DNA of 6,672 nucleotides, taken from assembly GCA_017548225.1 (NCBI GenBank), contig JAFYMV010000107.1, forward strand, positions 1 to 6,672. Direction: 5' to 3'. Positions 1-5,926 of the stretch are shown here, in pieces. The number at the start of each line of letters is the position of its first letter. Position 1 is the stretch's first letter. Below the pieces are notes generated by a model. That model saw only the letters and a program-made list of their open reading frames with translations, was not told the DNA's origin and made no database searches. This DNA comes from Bacteroidaceae bacterium (GTDB lineage: Bacteria > Bacteroidota > Bacteroidia > Bacteroidales > Bacteroidaceae). Position numbers and translations under genes: made by a program.

Positions 1-312
1 GGCCAACTGCTTCTTGATGCACTCCTGATTGTGGCGGAGAGTCTCCTCATTGAGCAGGTTGCGCTCCTGCGACTTGCCCGAAGGGTCGCCAATCATACCA
101 GTAGCACCGCCTACGAGTGCCAGAGGCTTGTGGCCACAACGCTGCAAGTGGCGGAGCATCATCACACCGCAAAGGTGACCGATGTGCAGTGAGTCGGCTG
201 TGGGGTCGATACCCAAGTAAGCCGTTACCATTTCTTTACTCAACAACTCTTCTGTTCCGGGCATCATGGTGTGCACCATGCCGCGCCATTGAAGTTCTTC
301 TACAAAGTTCAT
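1..312 (-). CDS. tyrS: Tyrosyl-tRNA synthetase, N-terminal part (cut by window edge)
   Basis: Charges tRNA-Tyr with tyrosine in the cytoplasm (class I aminoacyl-tRNA synthetase). The first 104 codons are present and read through the left edge of the window without a stop. The start is ATG at 312-310. The class I signature HIGH is at residues 43-46, in the context ADSLHIGHL, and GGATGMIGDPSGK follows at 68-80; both are characteristic of bacterial TyrS. The KMSKS loop, anticodon-binding region and C-terminal S4-like domain would lie outside the window, since the family is usually about 400-430 residues. A -7 box lies about 37 bases upstream of the start, so the gene is probably transcribed independently of the cysteine desulfidase gene behind it. 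No T-box-like leader fits in the short upstream gap. Identification is firm. Confidence 0.96.
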   Translation of the reverse strand, partial: MNFVEELQWRGMVHTMMPGTEELLSKEMVTAYLGIDPTADSLHIGHLCGVMMLRHLQRCGHKPLALVGGATGMIGDPSGKSQERNLLNEETLRHNQECIKKQLA

Positions 313-348
313 ATTGTCAGTTTTATTATATTCCTATTATTTATGGTG

Positions 349-356
349 CAAAGGTA
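349..356 (-). promoter_or_regulatory. Candidate Bacteroidetes -7 box of tyrS
   Basis: On the minus strand this reads TACCTTTG, an exact match to TAnnTTTG, 36 bases before the tyrS ATG. No convincing TTG/TTTG -33 element lies 19-21 bases upstream, so this is a half-match promoter call. Confidence 0.5.
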
Positions 357-390
357 CTAAATATATCGTCACCTTCGTGATATTGCTATG

Positions 391-406
391 TTTTTTGTAC
401 AAAAAA
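391..406. repeat. Perfect 16-bp palindrome TTTTTTGTACAAAAAA
   Basis: An exact self-complementary 16-mer sits 5 bases past the stop codon of the cysteine desulfidase gene and upstream of the tyrS promoter. On the minus strand it is preceded by GGGC, giving GGGCTTTTTTGTAC just after the stop. It may contribute to transcript termination, but there is no GC-rich stem. It may also be a protein-binding dyad. The palindrome itself is directly visible; a role is inference. Confidence 0.5.
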
Positions 407-411
407 GCCCA

Positions 412-1671
412 CTATTTACTTGTCATGATGTCTACGACCATGCGATTGGTCTCCTCCATCGCCTCGCGTCCGATGCTTGTCAGGTTGCGTATGCTACGGT
501 CTACATCTTCGTCGATAATGCCCTCAAGATTGGTTACCGAGCGATTCTGCATGGCGAGCATGGCCGATAGCATGGCGGTAGACACACCGCTCGACAACTT
601 CAGTGAGCAGCTGGGCTTGGCGCCATCGCAGATCATGCCGGTAAGGTTGGCAATCATGTTCTTTACGGCATAGCCAATCTGCTCGTAGCTACCTCCCATC
701 ATGTAGGTGATACCGCAGCTGGCTCCTGTAGAGGCTACGATACATCCGCAAAGTGCCGACAGGCGACCCAAGCTCTGCTTGATATAGATAGCCGTCAAGT
801 TACTCAAGGCCAATGCCCTCACATAAGTTTCGCGATCCACTTTATGGTCTCGCGCATACACTGCCACTGGTACGGTTGCTGCAATACCCTGATTGCCGCT
901 GCCCGAGTTGGACATCACGGGAATCGGAGCCCCCGACATGCGGGCATCGCAAGCCGAGCAGGTGTAGGCCATGATGTGAGCCAGTGTGCTGTCGCCCACC
1001 ATATGTTGGCTCTCTTCATTCTTGAGCATATTGCCCACTTGGTGTCCGTAGCGTGCTTTGAAAGCATTCTCGGCAGCCTCCATATTCATTTGGCCAGAAG
1101 CCTCGATAAAATCAATCTCTTCGAGGGGAGCCTCAACGATAAAGTCATAGATGCGACGAAGATTGAGCGCCAACTCTTCTTCACTATTGGCAACATCTTC
1201 GCCAGCCTTGCTTGTCTGCACCGCCTGCGCACCCTCCTCTTCGATAAATCGTGTATGGGCACCGCAGATAACGGCTTTCTCCGTACGACCTTCAGCGTGG
1301 GCTACCACCTTGATATATAGCCCGTCGGGGGCATCTTCCTTGAGACGAATATTGATGCGACCCTCGTCAATATACTGTTTGCCGCGCTCCACCGCTTCGG
1401 GGTTAACCTCCTTGAGCACTTCCAACTTGTAGCTGCTCTTACCCACAATCATACCCAATGCGATGGCAATGGGCAGACCAATCATCCCAGTTCCGGGAAT
1501 GCCTACGCCCATGGCATTCTTCAGCACATTCATGCTGAGCTCCACCTCCACGCGCTCGGGCAGTGTGCCCAATCGTTCTGCGGCGCGTGCGGCACATAAT
1601 GCCACAGCCACTGGCTCGGTGCATCCGATTGCCGGCACCACCTCATGCTGTATGAGCGAAATTATTCGCAT
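412..1671 (-). CDS. cyuA: L-cysteine desulfidase / L-serine dehydratase alpha-like iron-sulfur enzyme (CyuA/YhaM, UPF0597 family)
   Basis: Predicted cytoplasmic [4Fe-4S] lyase that breaks L-cysteine into pyruvate, ammonia and sulfide; relatives are often annotated as serine dehydratase alpha subunit. The product is 419 residues, typical for the family. GCTEPVA near the N terminus carries the conserved Cys17. NSGSGNQG is at 255-262, preceded by SACDARMSGA. The probable cluster ligands are C308 (SALC), C348 (GMIC) and C355, where the last two are in GMICDGAKPSC with the seven-residue spacing I recall for the family. All key residues seem intact. The start at 1671 was chosen because AGAGGA lies just upstream and a -7 box sits at 1710-1717. 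The longest open frame begins at 1743, upstream of that promoter, and would add 24 poorly conserved residues. An ATG at 1692 is possible but nearly leaderless. Cysteine versus serine preference cannot be settled from sequence. Confidence 0.9.
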   Translation of the reverse strand: MRIISLIQHEVVPAIGCTEPVAVALCAARAAERLGTLPERVEVELSMNVLKNAMGVGIPGTGMIGLPIAIALGMIVGKSSYKLEVLKEVNPEAVERGKQYIDEGRINIRLKEDAPDGLYIKVVAHAEGRTEKAVICGAHTRFIEEEGAQAVQTSKAGEDVANSEEELALNLRRIYDFIVEAPLEEIDFIEASGQMNMEAAENAFKARYGHQVGNMLKNEESQHMVGDSTLAHIMAYTCSACDARMSGAPIPVMSNSGSGNQGIAATVPVAVYARDHKVDRETYVRALALSNLTAIYIKQSLGRLSALCGCIVASTGASCGITYMMGGSYEQIGYAVKNMIANLTGMICDGAKPSCSLKLSSGVSTAMLSAMLAMQNRSVTNLEGIIDEDVDRSIRNLTSIGREAMEETNRMVVDIMTSK

Positions 1672-1675
1672 TCTT

Positions 1676-1681
1676 TCCTCT
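1676..1681 (-). promoter_or_regulatory. Shine-Dalgarno-like AGAGGA deciding the cyuA start
   Basis: AGAGGA lies 4 bases before the ATG at 1671 on the minus strand. The spacing is short, but it is one of the few SD-like sites in this window, and it favours the 419-residue product over the two longer in-frame options. Confidence 0.5.
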
Positions 1682-1709
1682 TTGCAAAGCATAGTTATAG
1701 ATATTTCTG

Positions 1710-1717
1710 CAAAGTTA
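1710..1717 (-). promoter_or_regulatory. Candidate -7 box of cyuA
   Basis: Minus strand TAACTTTG, an exact TAnnTTTG match. It predicts a transcript start near 1703 and a leader of about 30 bases to the ATG at 1671. The -33 element is unclear: a TTG lies 23 bases upstream at 1741-1743, slightly too far. Confidence 0.55.
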
Positions 1718-1812
1718 AAGTTTTTTTTGTCAATAACCATCAAGTTGAGTGATATTATTGCAACTATAATGAATTAAGGATGGACTCAAAATTCACTGAA
1801 CCCATTCTATTT

Positions 1813-1878
1813 TTTCACAAGTGCCACCGCAACTTTTCGCAGGTGCGATAAAAGAGTTTCGCAGGTCTATTTTTTCAG
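1813..1878. repeat. 22-bp tandem repeat array, three units (a weak fourth at 1791-1812)
   Basis: Units begin at 1813, 1835 and 1857, exactly 22 bases apart. They open with TTTCACAAGTG, TTTCGCAGGTG and TTTCGCAGGTC. A weaker unit opening ATTCACTGAA starts one period earlier at 1791. TTTCGCAGGT is repeated exactly at 1835-1844 and 1857-1866. TCGCAGGTGCGA at 1837-1848 is a dyad. The last unit covers the stop codon and the final LKK codons of the histidine kinase gene. The segment GATAAAAGAGTTTC (1847-1860) matches GATACTGGAGTTTC in the array at 5811-5919 at 11 of 14 positions, with the same register relative to TTTC, so both arrays probably belong to one family. The function is unknown. Confidence 0.6.
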
Positions 1879-3015
1879 TTCGATACGGAATGTCGTGCCC
1901 TTGTTCAGCTCCGAATGCTTCACATAAATGCGTCCCTTGTGGTAGCTCTCAATGATGCGCTTGGCCAGCGACAAGCCCAATCCCCAACCGCGTTTCTTGG
2001 TGGTGAATCCAGGAGAGAACACACTGCCCCAAAGGCTCTTGTGGATACCCTTGCCGGTATCTTCGACATCGATGAATACACGCTCATCAGTCTGCGCCAC
2101 ATGAATATGAATGCTACCCTCGCCGTCCATCGCGTCAATGGCATTCTTGCAGAGGTTCTCGATGACCCACTCAAAGAGCGGACTGCACATGCGCACCGTG
2201 ATGGGTCGCTCAGGCTGACGGAGGCTGATGGTCACATGCTCCGAAGAGCGGCGGTTGATGTACGACACCACGCGCTGCAATGCCTCACCCAAGTTCTCGG
2301 GTGTAGTCTCGGGCAGCGAGCCAATCTTCGAGAATCGCTCGGCAATAATCTCGAGGCGATGCACATCCTTGCTCATCTCGGGGATGAGTTCGTCATTGGG
2401 ATAGGTAGTACGCAGTATCTCGGTCCACGCCATGAGCGACGATATGGGCGTACCCAACTGATGGGCAGTCTCTTTTGAGAGCCCTACCCACACGCGATTC
2501 TGCTCGGAGCGTTTCATGCTGAGCAGCGCAAACAGCGCCACAGCAAGGAACACCACGAATACCCCAAACTGCACATAGGGATACACCTCAAGGCGCTTCA
2601 GCATCAGCGAGTCGTCGTAGCACACATCATAGTATTCGCCCGGCTCATCCATATCCATGCGGATGATATGTCCCGCCTCGCGCATGGCAGCAGCTTGGTG
2701 CATGAGGTAGCCCAGCGTGTCGGTGCCATGTATGCGGATATTGCTGTAGCTGTCTATGCCGCCCTTATTGTCGAGCACGATGACAGGGATATTGCTGTTG
2801 CCTCGTATGACAGTGAGCACAAGCGTAAGGTCGGTACCCTCATCGGCATTGTTGAAGGTGCGCATCGCTTCGGTCCATATCTCCATGCGGGCACTCTCCT
2901 CTCGGGCAAGGTCGCGCACCAGTGAGTTGGAGAAGACAAGAGACCCCACACCGAGCAGTACGGCAAAAATGATGAGAATAAGCTTTATCGTTCGAGTACG
3001 GTTAATCCATTCCAT
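1867..3015 (-). CDS. Orphan membrane sensor histidine kinase
   Basis: Predicted inner-membrane kinase that autophosphorylates a histidine in response to an unknown signal. With the ATG start at 3015 it has 382 residues. TM1 is at about 11-29 and TM2 at about 147-167, enclosing a periplasmic region of roughly 115 residues with no domain I recognise. The dimerisation/phosphoacceptor helix carries KETAHQLGTPISSL (181-194) with H185 as phosphoacceptor. The ATPase domain follows: N-box ENLCKNAIDAM with N291, G1 DVEDTGKGI with D319, F-box-like FSPGFTTK at 333-340, and G2 GWGLGLS at 343-349. All catalytic motifs look intact. A TTG at 3057 would add 14 residues, but the hydrophobic N terminus is already complete from 3015, so I prefer ATG. 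No response regulator lies beside it. It is divergent from the GH109-like gene, with a shared 178-base gap. The KETAHQLGTP form of the H-box is common in Bacteroidetes kinases. Confidence 0.88.
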   Translation of the reverse strand: MEWINRTRTIKLILIIFAVLLGVGSLVFSNSLVRDLAREESARMEIWTEAMRTFNNADEGTDLTLVLTVIRGNSNIPVIVLDNKGGIDSYSNIRIHGTDTLGYLMHQAAAMREAGHIIRMDMDEPGEYYDVCYDDSLMLKRLEVYPYVQFGVFVVFLAVALFALLSMKRSEQNRVWVGLSKETAHQLGTPISSLMAWTEILRTTYPNDELIPEMSKDVHRLEIIAERFSKIGSLPETTPENLGEALQRVVSYINRRSSEHVTISLRQPERPITVRMCSPLFEWVIENLCKNAIDAMDGEGSIHIHVAQTDERVFIDVEDTGKGIHKSLWGSVFSPGFTTKKRGWGLGLSLAKRIIESYHKGRIYVKHSELNKGTTFRIELKK

Positions 3016-3114
3016 AGCAATAGCAGTTTTTATGGTATGAAACGCAGAATCAGCCAAAATCGTATGCGTGAGCGGTGCGAAAATTGCGCTGCGGCGAAAA
3101 AAAAGGGCAAAAAC

Positions 3115-3145
3115 TTGGCTATTCGCCCATATTGCTGTATATTTG
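3115..3145 (+). promoter_or_regulatory. Promoter of the GH109-like lipoprotein gene
   Basis: TTG at 3115-3117, 20 bases of spacer, then TATATTTG at 3138-3145. This fits the Bacteroidetes sigma pattern (TTTG/TTG, 19-21 bases, TAnnTTTG). It predicts a start near 3151 and an A/T-rich leader of about 40 bases without a Shine-Dalgarno, as is usual in this phylum. Confidence 0.75.
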
Positions 3146-3193
3146 CACGATAGAGTGAAATCTAATTAGTAATTAACCTTAATACAAACATTT

Positions 3194-4822
3194 ATGAAAG
3201 TAAAACACATCCTTTCGTTGGTATTGGCAGTGGTGTTCGCCAGCTGCAGCCAAAAGCAAATGTCTCCGTATGCTACCGCATGGCACTGGGACAAGGGTAC
3301 TATCGTAGTTGAAACTCCCGAGCGCCCTGCTGGTCAGGAGCATGTACTCGGCCTCACCGCTCCCAAGCTCGAGACCGTACGCGTTGGTTTCGTAGGTCTT
3401 GGCATGCGCGGTCCTTGGGCTGTAATGCGTTTTGCTCACATCCCCGGTGTTGAGATTGTTGCTCTTTGCGACTATGAAGAGGGTCGTGCAGAGGCTTGTC
3501 AGAAGTATCTCCGCGACGCTGGATTGATGCCTGCTGACATCTACTCTGGCGAGAAGGGCTACGAGGAGCTTTGCAAGCGCGACGACATCGACCTCGTATA
3601 TGTAGCTACCGACTGGAACCACCACTTCCCCGTAGCAAAGTTTGCGATGGAGAATGGCAAGCACGCTGCTATCGAGGTGCCTTCAGCTATGAACCTCAAG
3701 CAGTGCTGGGAGCTCATCGACCTCTCTGAGCAGACTCGTCTCCACTGCTTCATCCTCGAAAACTGCTGCTACGACTACTACGAGATGAACGCCCTCGCTA
3801 TGGCGCAGGACGGTATCTTCGGTGAGATTATCCGCGCCGAGGGTGCTTACATCCACGGCCTCGAGTGGTTCTGGGATTCATATTGGAAGGACCCCGCTGA
3901 TAACGATGTTAACGACCTCCACTGGCGTTTGAAGTACAACCAGGAGAACCGTGGCGATGTATACGCTACTCACGGCCTTGGTCCCGTAGCACAGTGCATG
4001 GACATTCACCGTGGCGACCGCTTCACCACCCTTATCGCTATGGATACCGAGAGCTTCGTAGGTAAGGAGCTCGTAGAGAAGAAGACTGGCGAGGAGTGCA
4101 CAGACTTCCGCAATGGTGACCACACCACTACCCTCATGCGTACAGCTAACGGTAAGGTTGTAGAGATCCAGCACAATGTGATGACTCCCCAGCCCTACAA
4201 CCGCTTGTTCAAGCTCACCGGTACCAAGGGTTATGCAACCAAGTACCCCACACCTGAGTTTGCACTCTCAAGCGACGCTCTCGCTGGCACATCAGCTCCC
4301 CAGATGGACAACATCAACGCTCACGGTTTCATCAACGCCGAGCAGAAGGCTGCTCTGACAGAGAAGTACTATCACCCCATCCTCACCAAGTATGGCGAGA
4401 AGGGTCGTCAGATGGGTCACGGTGGTATGGACTATATCATGGATGCTCGTCTCGTATACTGCCTCCAGAATGGTCTTCCCCTCGACATGGATGTATATGA
4501 CCTCGCAGAGTGGTGCTGCCTTGCCGAGCTCGGCACGCTCTCTATGGACAACAACTGCGCTGCAGTAGAGTTCCCCGACTTCACTCGTGGTCACTGGAAC
4601 GATGTTCAGGGCTACAAGCACGCTTATGCTCCCGCAGAGGAAGAGGCTGCTACCGAGGCTGCTGCCGACGCTTACACCGCAGCACAGAAGGAGGTTACTG
4701 CCGCTAACAACCTCTGGGCTCTCTACGATGCTGCTAAGAACGCATCTGAGGCCGACAAGGCTGCTGCCGTTGAGGCTTACACTGCTGCCAAGGCTCAGGC
4801 TAAGGAAGCTTTGAAGAAGTAA
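3194..4822 (+). CDS. Secreted lipoprotein, Gfo/Idh/MocA fold, GH109-like (putative alpha-N-acetylgalactosaminidase)
   Basis: 542 residues. A lipoprotein signal (residues 1-17) ends at FASC, so C18 is the probable lipidated cysteine and the enzyme sits on the cell envelope. A linker leads to a Rossmann dinucleotide-binding domain with VRVGFVGLGMRG at 62-73 and CDYEEG at 92-97. DIDLVYVATDWNHHFP is at 131-146 and EVP at 161-163. The C-terminal catalytic half has YATHGLGP at 257-264 (Y257 and H260 match the conserved YxTHG of GH109) and GHGGMDY at 408-414. GH109 enzymes use tightly bound NAD+ to cleave terminal alpha-N-acetylgalactosamine through oxidation at C3 and elimination; a host mucin or glycan substrate here is inferred. 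Residues from about 480 to 542 form an Ala/Glu/Lys-rich helical tail (AEEEAATEAAADAYTAAQ and on) outside the core fold. Codon use is strongly biased (AAG, CTC, TTC, TAC, GCT), unlike its neighbours, which suggests high expression. It could instead be a related oxidoreductase of unknown substrate. Confidence 0.85.
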   Translation: MKVKHILSLVLAVVFASCSQKQMSPYATAWHWDKGTIVVETPERPAGQEHVLGLTAPKLETVRVGFVGLGMRGPWAVMRFAHIPGVEIVALCDYEEGRAEACQKYLRDAGLMPADIYSGEKGYEELCKRDDIDLVYVATDWNHHFPVAKFAMENGKHAAIEVPSAMNLKQCWELIDLSEQTRLHCFILENCCYDYYEMNALAMAQDGIFGEIIRAEGAYIHGLEWFWDSYWKDPADNDVNDLHWRLKYNQENRGDVYATHGLGPVAQCMDIHRGDRFTTLIAMDTESFVGKELVEKKTGEECTDFRNGDHTTTLMRTANGKVVEIQHNVMTPQPYNRLFKLTGTKGYATKYPTPEFALSSDALAGTSAPQMDNINAHGFINAEQKAALTEKYYHPILTKYGEKGRQMGHGGMDYIMDARLVYCLQNGLPLDMDVYDLAEWCCLAELGTLSMDNNCAAVEFPDFTRGHWNDVQGYKHAYAPAEEEAATEAAADAYTAAQKEVTAANNLWALYDAAKNASEADKAAAVEAYTAAKAQAKEALKK

Positions 4823-4852
4823 TCTCATCTCACGAGATACTCTCATAACAAC

Positions 4853-4889
4853 AAGGGAGGATGCCGATAGGTGTTCTCCCTTATTTATT
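4853..4889 (+). terminator. Probable terminator of the GH109-like gene
   Basis: AAGGGAG (4853-4859) pairs with CTCCCTT (4876-4882) across a 16-base loop, followed by TTATTTATTA-type T-rich sequence, 31 bases after the stop. A second weaker hairpin (ATTATCTC / GAGAATAAT, about 4886-4908) follows at once and may back it up. Confidence 0.65.
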
Positions 4890-4908
4890 ATCTCCTAAAA
4901 GAGAATAA

Positions 4909-5077
4909 TCCTTAATATCCGTTTTCGTGCGTGAGAACCAATTAAAAGTCCGCTACACTCATCCTCCTAAAAAAGGGGCAGTGCCATGCGAAGCAGAACG
5001 GAGGGGGTAATAAAAATCACCTTTGGAACAACACCAATATTATTTCCACAAATAATCCCGATACTATTTTCTTAGTC
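4909..5077. other. Intergenic stretch without a recognisable gene; imperfect GC-rich inverted pair
   Basis: No start with a leader or continuous coding signal is seen. CCTCC at 4963-4967 is complementary to GGAGG at 5000-5004 around an A-rich and GGGGCAGTGCC-containing middle. The frame of the downstream LRR pseudogene stays open back to about 5015, but I cannot align that part to leucine-rich repeats. This stretch probably contains the lost upstream part or the deletion junction of the pseudogene. Confidence 0.35.
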
Positions 5078-5745
5078 ACTGTGACTAATCGCGAAGATGC
5101 TTTCAGTGATTGCTGATCCACCTCCATCACCCTCCCCTCTAGCCTGACGAGCATTGGAAGATATGCCTTCAATTCTTGCCGCAAACTCACCGACATATAC
5201 TGCTATGCCGAGAGATTGCCCTCGGCAGAATATACCACCTTTGATGACTCTGAGATTAATTTAATCGCCTTGCATGTACCCGCCAGCGCACTGAATGCCT
5301 ATAAGGACGCATCTCCGTGGTGACACTTTGGTAAGATTGTAGCAATCCAGGGGAGCAATACCGCTAAAGTTGCTGCGGAAGGTGTCATTCTCAATAAAAC
5401 ACCGCATCCCTCACCGAGGGCGAGACCTTGACACTCGAGGCTACCGTATTGTCCAATGATGCTACCGACAAGACCGTGACATGGAGCAGCAGCGACACCG
5501 ATGTGGCTACCGTAGAGAATGGTGTGATGAGCGCTGTGGCTCCTGGTAAGGTTATCATCACTGCTACTGTGGGTGACAAGGAGGCTACTTGCGAGGTGAC
5601 TATCAAAGCCCACATCCTCGCTGGCCTTGAGCAATTGACAACAGACAAATCGCAATAGACAATCTACGACCTCAGCGGCCGCCGCGTGACACACCCCACC
5701 AAGGGCATCTACATCATCGGTGAACACAAGGTAGTGATAAAGTAA
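5078..5745 (+). pseudogene. 3' remnant of a BspA-like LRR + BIg2 surface protein with C-terminal sorting tail
   Basis: The intact ancestor would be a large exported protein. The remnant holds, in order: a BspA-type leucine-rich repeat (TSITLPSSLTSIGRYAF then NSCRKLTDI, 5120-5190); the LRR end HVPASALNAYKDASPW (about 5273-5320) continuing as HFGKIVAIQG; a BIg2 immunoglobulin-like domain (TLEATVLSNDATDKTVTW to CEVTI, about 5428-5610); and the tail YDLSGRRVTHPTKGIYII ending in KVVIK and TAA at 5743-5745. Four lesions are visible. TGA at 5114-5116 follows FSDC. TGA at 5321-5323 follows SPW. A one-base loss near 5399-5402 shifts VILNK out of frame with TASLTEGE. TAG at 5656-5658 stands where a CAG would give SQQTIYDLSGR. 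Most of the LRR region and the start are missing. The tail resembles the type A sorting domain. With a frameshift plus three stops I call it dead, not read through. Confidence 0.88.
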
Positions 5746-5766
5746 TCACCATTTATACACACCAAC

Positions 5767-5802
5767 ACGGGGCGTAGAGATTCTGCGCCCCGTATTGTTT
5801 TA
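5767..5802 (+). terminator. Strong intrinsic terminator after the pseudogene
   Basis: ACGGGGCG (5767-5774) pairs perfectly with CGCCCCGT (5786-5793). The stem extends through a T-G wobble and AGA/TCT to a 3-base GAT loop, about 12 pairs in all, followed by ATTGTTTTATT. It lies 21 bases past the pseudogene's final TAA and is undamaged, so it is the old terminator of that gene. Confidence 0.85.
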
Positions 5803-5810
5803 TTATCAAG

Positions 5811-5919
5811 TTTCACCATATTGATACTCCAATTTCACTATAGAGATACTGGAGTTTCTGCACAGTGATACTACAATTTCCACACAAAGAAACTAGAGTT
5901 TCACTTTAAAAAAACGGAG
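5811..5919. repeat. 22-bp tandem repeat array, five degenerate units
   Basis: Units start with TTTC at 5811, 5833, 5855, 5877 and 5899: four are exactly 22 bases and the last is 21. Across the junctions runs GATACT/GAAACT, two bases, then A(A/G)TTTC, beginning at 5823, 5845, 5867 and 5889. The fourth, GAAACTAGAGTTTC, is a perfect dyad. Unit ends alternate between AA and AG, hinting at a 44-bp higher-order unit. There are no unique spacers, so this is not CRISPR, and 22 is not a multiple of three, so it is not a coding repeat. It fills the gap between the convergent pseudogene and the minus-strand gene at 5972. A related array is at 1813-1878. Confidence 0.75.
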
Positions 5920-5926
5920 TGAAACT
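5897..5926. repeat. 9-bp inverted repeat at the right end of the 22-bp array
   Basis: AGTTTCACT (5897-5905) and AGTGAAACT (5918-5926) are perfectly complementary around a 12-base A-rich loop. GAAACTAGAG occurs on both sides as a direct repeat (5889-5898 and 5921-5930). On the minus strand it lies about 45 bases past the stop of the 5972 gene. It may fold in that transcript, but it has no following T-tract. Confidence 0.6.

Noticed and set aside
363..383. Small imperfect hairpin upstream of the tyrS -7 box as a terminator or riboswitch
   Set aside because: It has only a four-base core stem (TCAC/GTGA), no T-tract, and would lie upstream of the predicted tyrS transcript start.
844..1320. 158-codon plus-strand open frame inside the cysteine desulfidase gene
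   Set aside because: It is antisense to a well-conserved enzyme, has no recognisable protein features, and is explained by codon bias of the true gene.
1672..1743. Upstream extension of the cysteine desulfidase (start at 1743, or ATG at 1692)
   Set aside because: The TAACTTTG promoter box at 1710-1717 lies inside the longer version, and the ATG at 1692 would be almost leaderless. The extra residues do not resemble the family N terminus.
1915..2478. 187-codon plus-strand open frame inside the kinase gene
   Set aside because: It is antisense to the conserved ATPase domain, with no promoter and no recognisable domain.
3016..3057. TTG start of the histidine kinase at 3057
   Set aside because: It is a rare start without a ribosome site, and the membrane segment is complete from the ATG at 3015. 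It is not fully excluded.
4292..4846. 184-codon minus-strand open frame opposite the GH109-like gene
   Set aside because: It is a shadow of strongly biased codons in the true gene and covers its conserved C-terminal half.
5656..5658. TAG as a recoded or readthrough codon in the surface protein
   Set aside because: Two other stops and a frameshift occur in the same remnant, and the front of the gene is missing, so decay is the simpler explanation.
5299..5727. 142-codon minus-strand open frame opposite the BIg2 pseudogene
   Set aside because: The plus strand reads recognisable LRR, BIg2 and sorting-tail sequence. The minus frame survives only because it is not interrupted by the same lesions.
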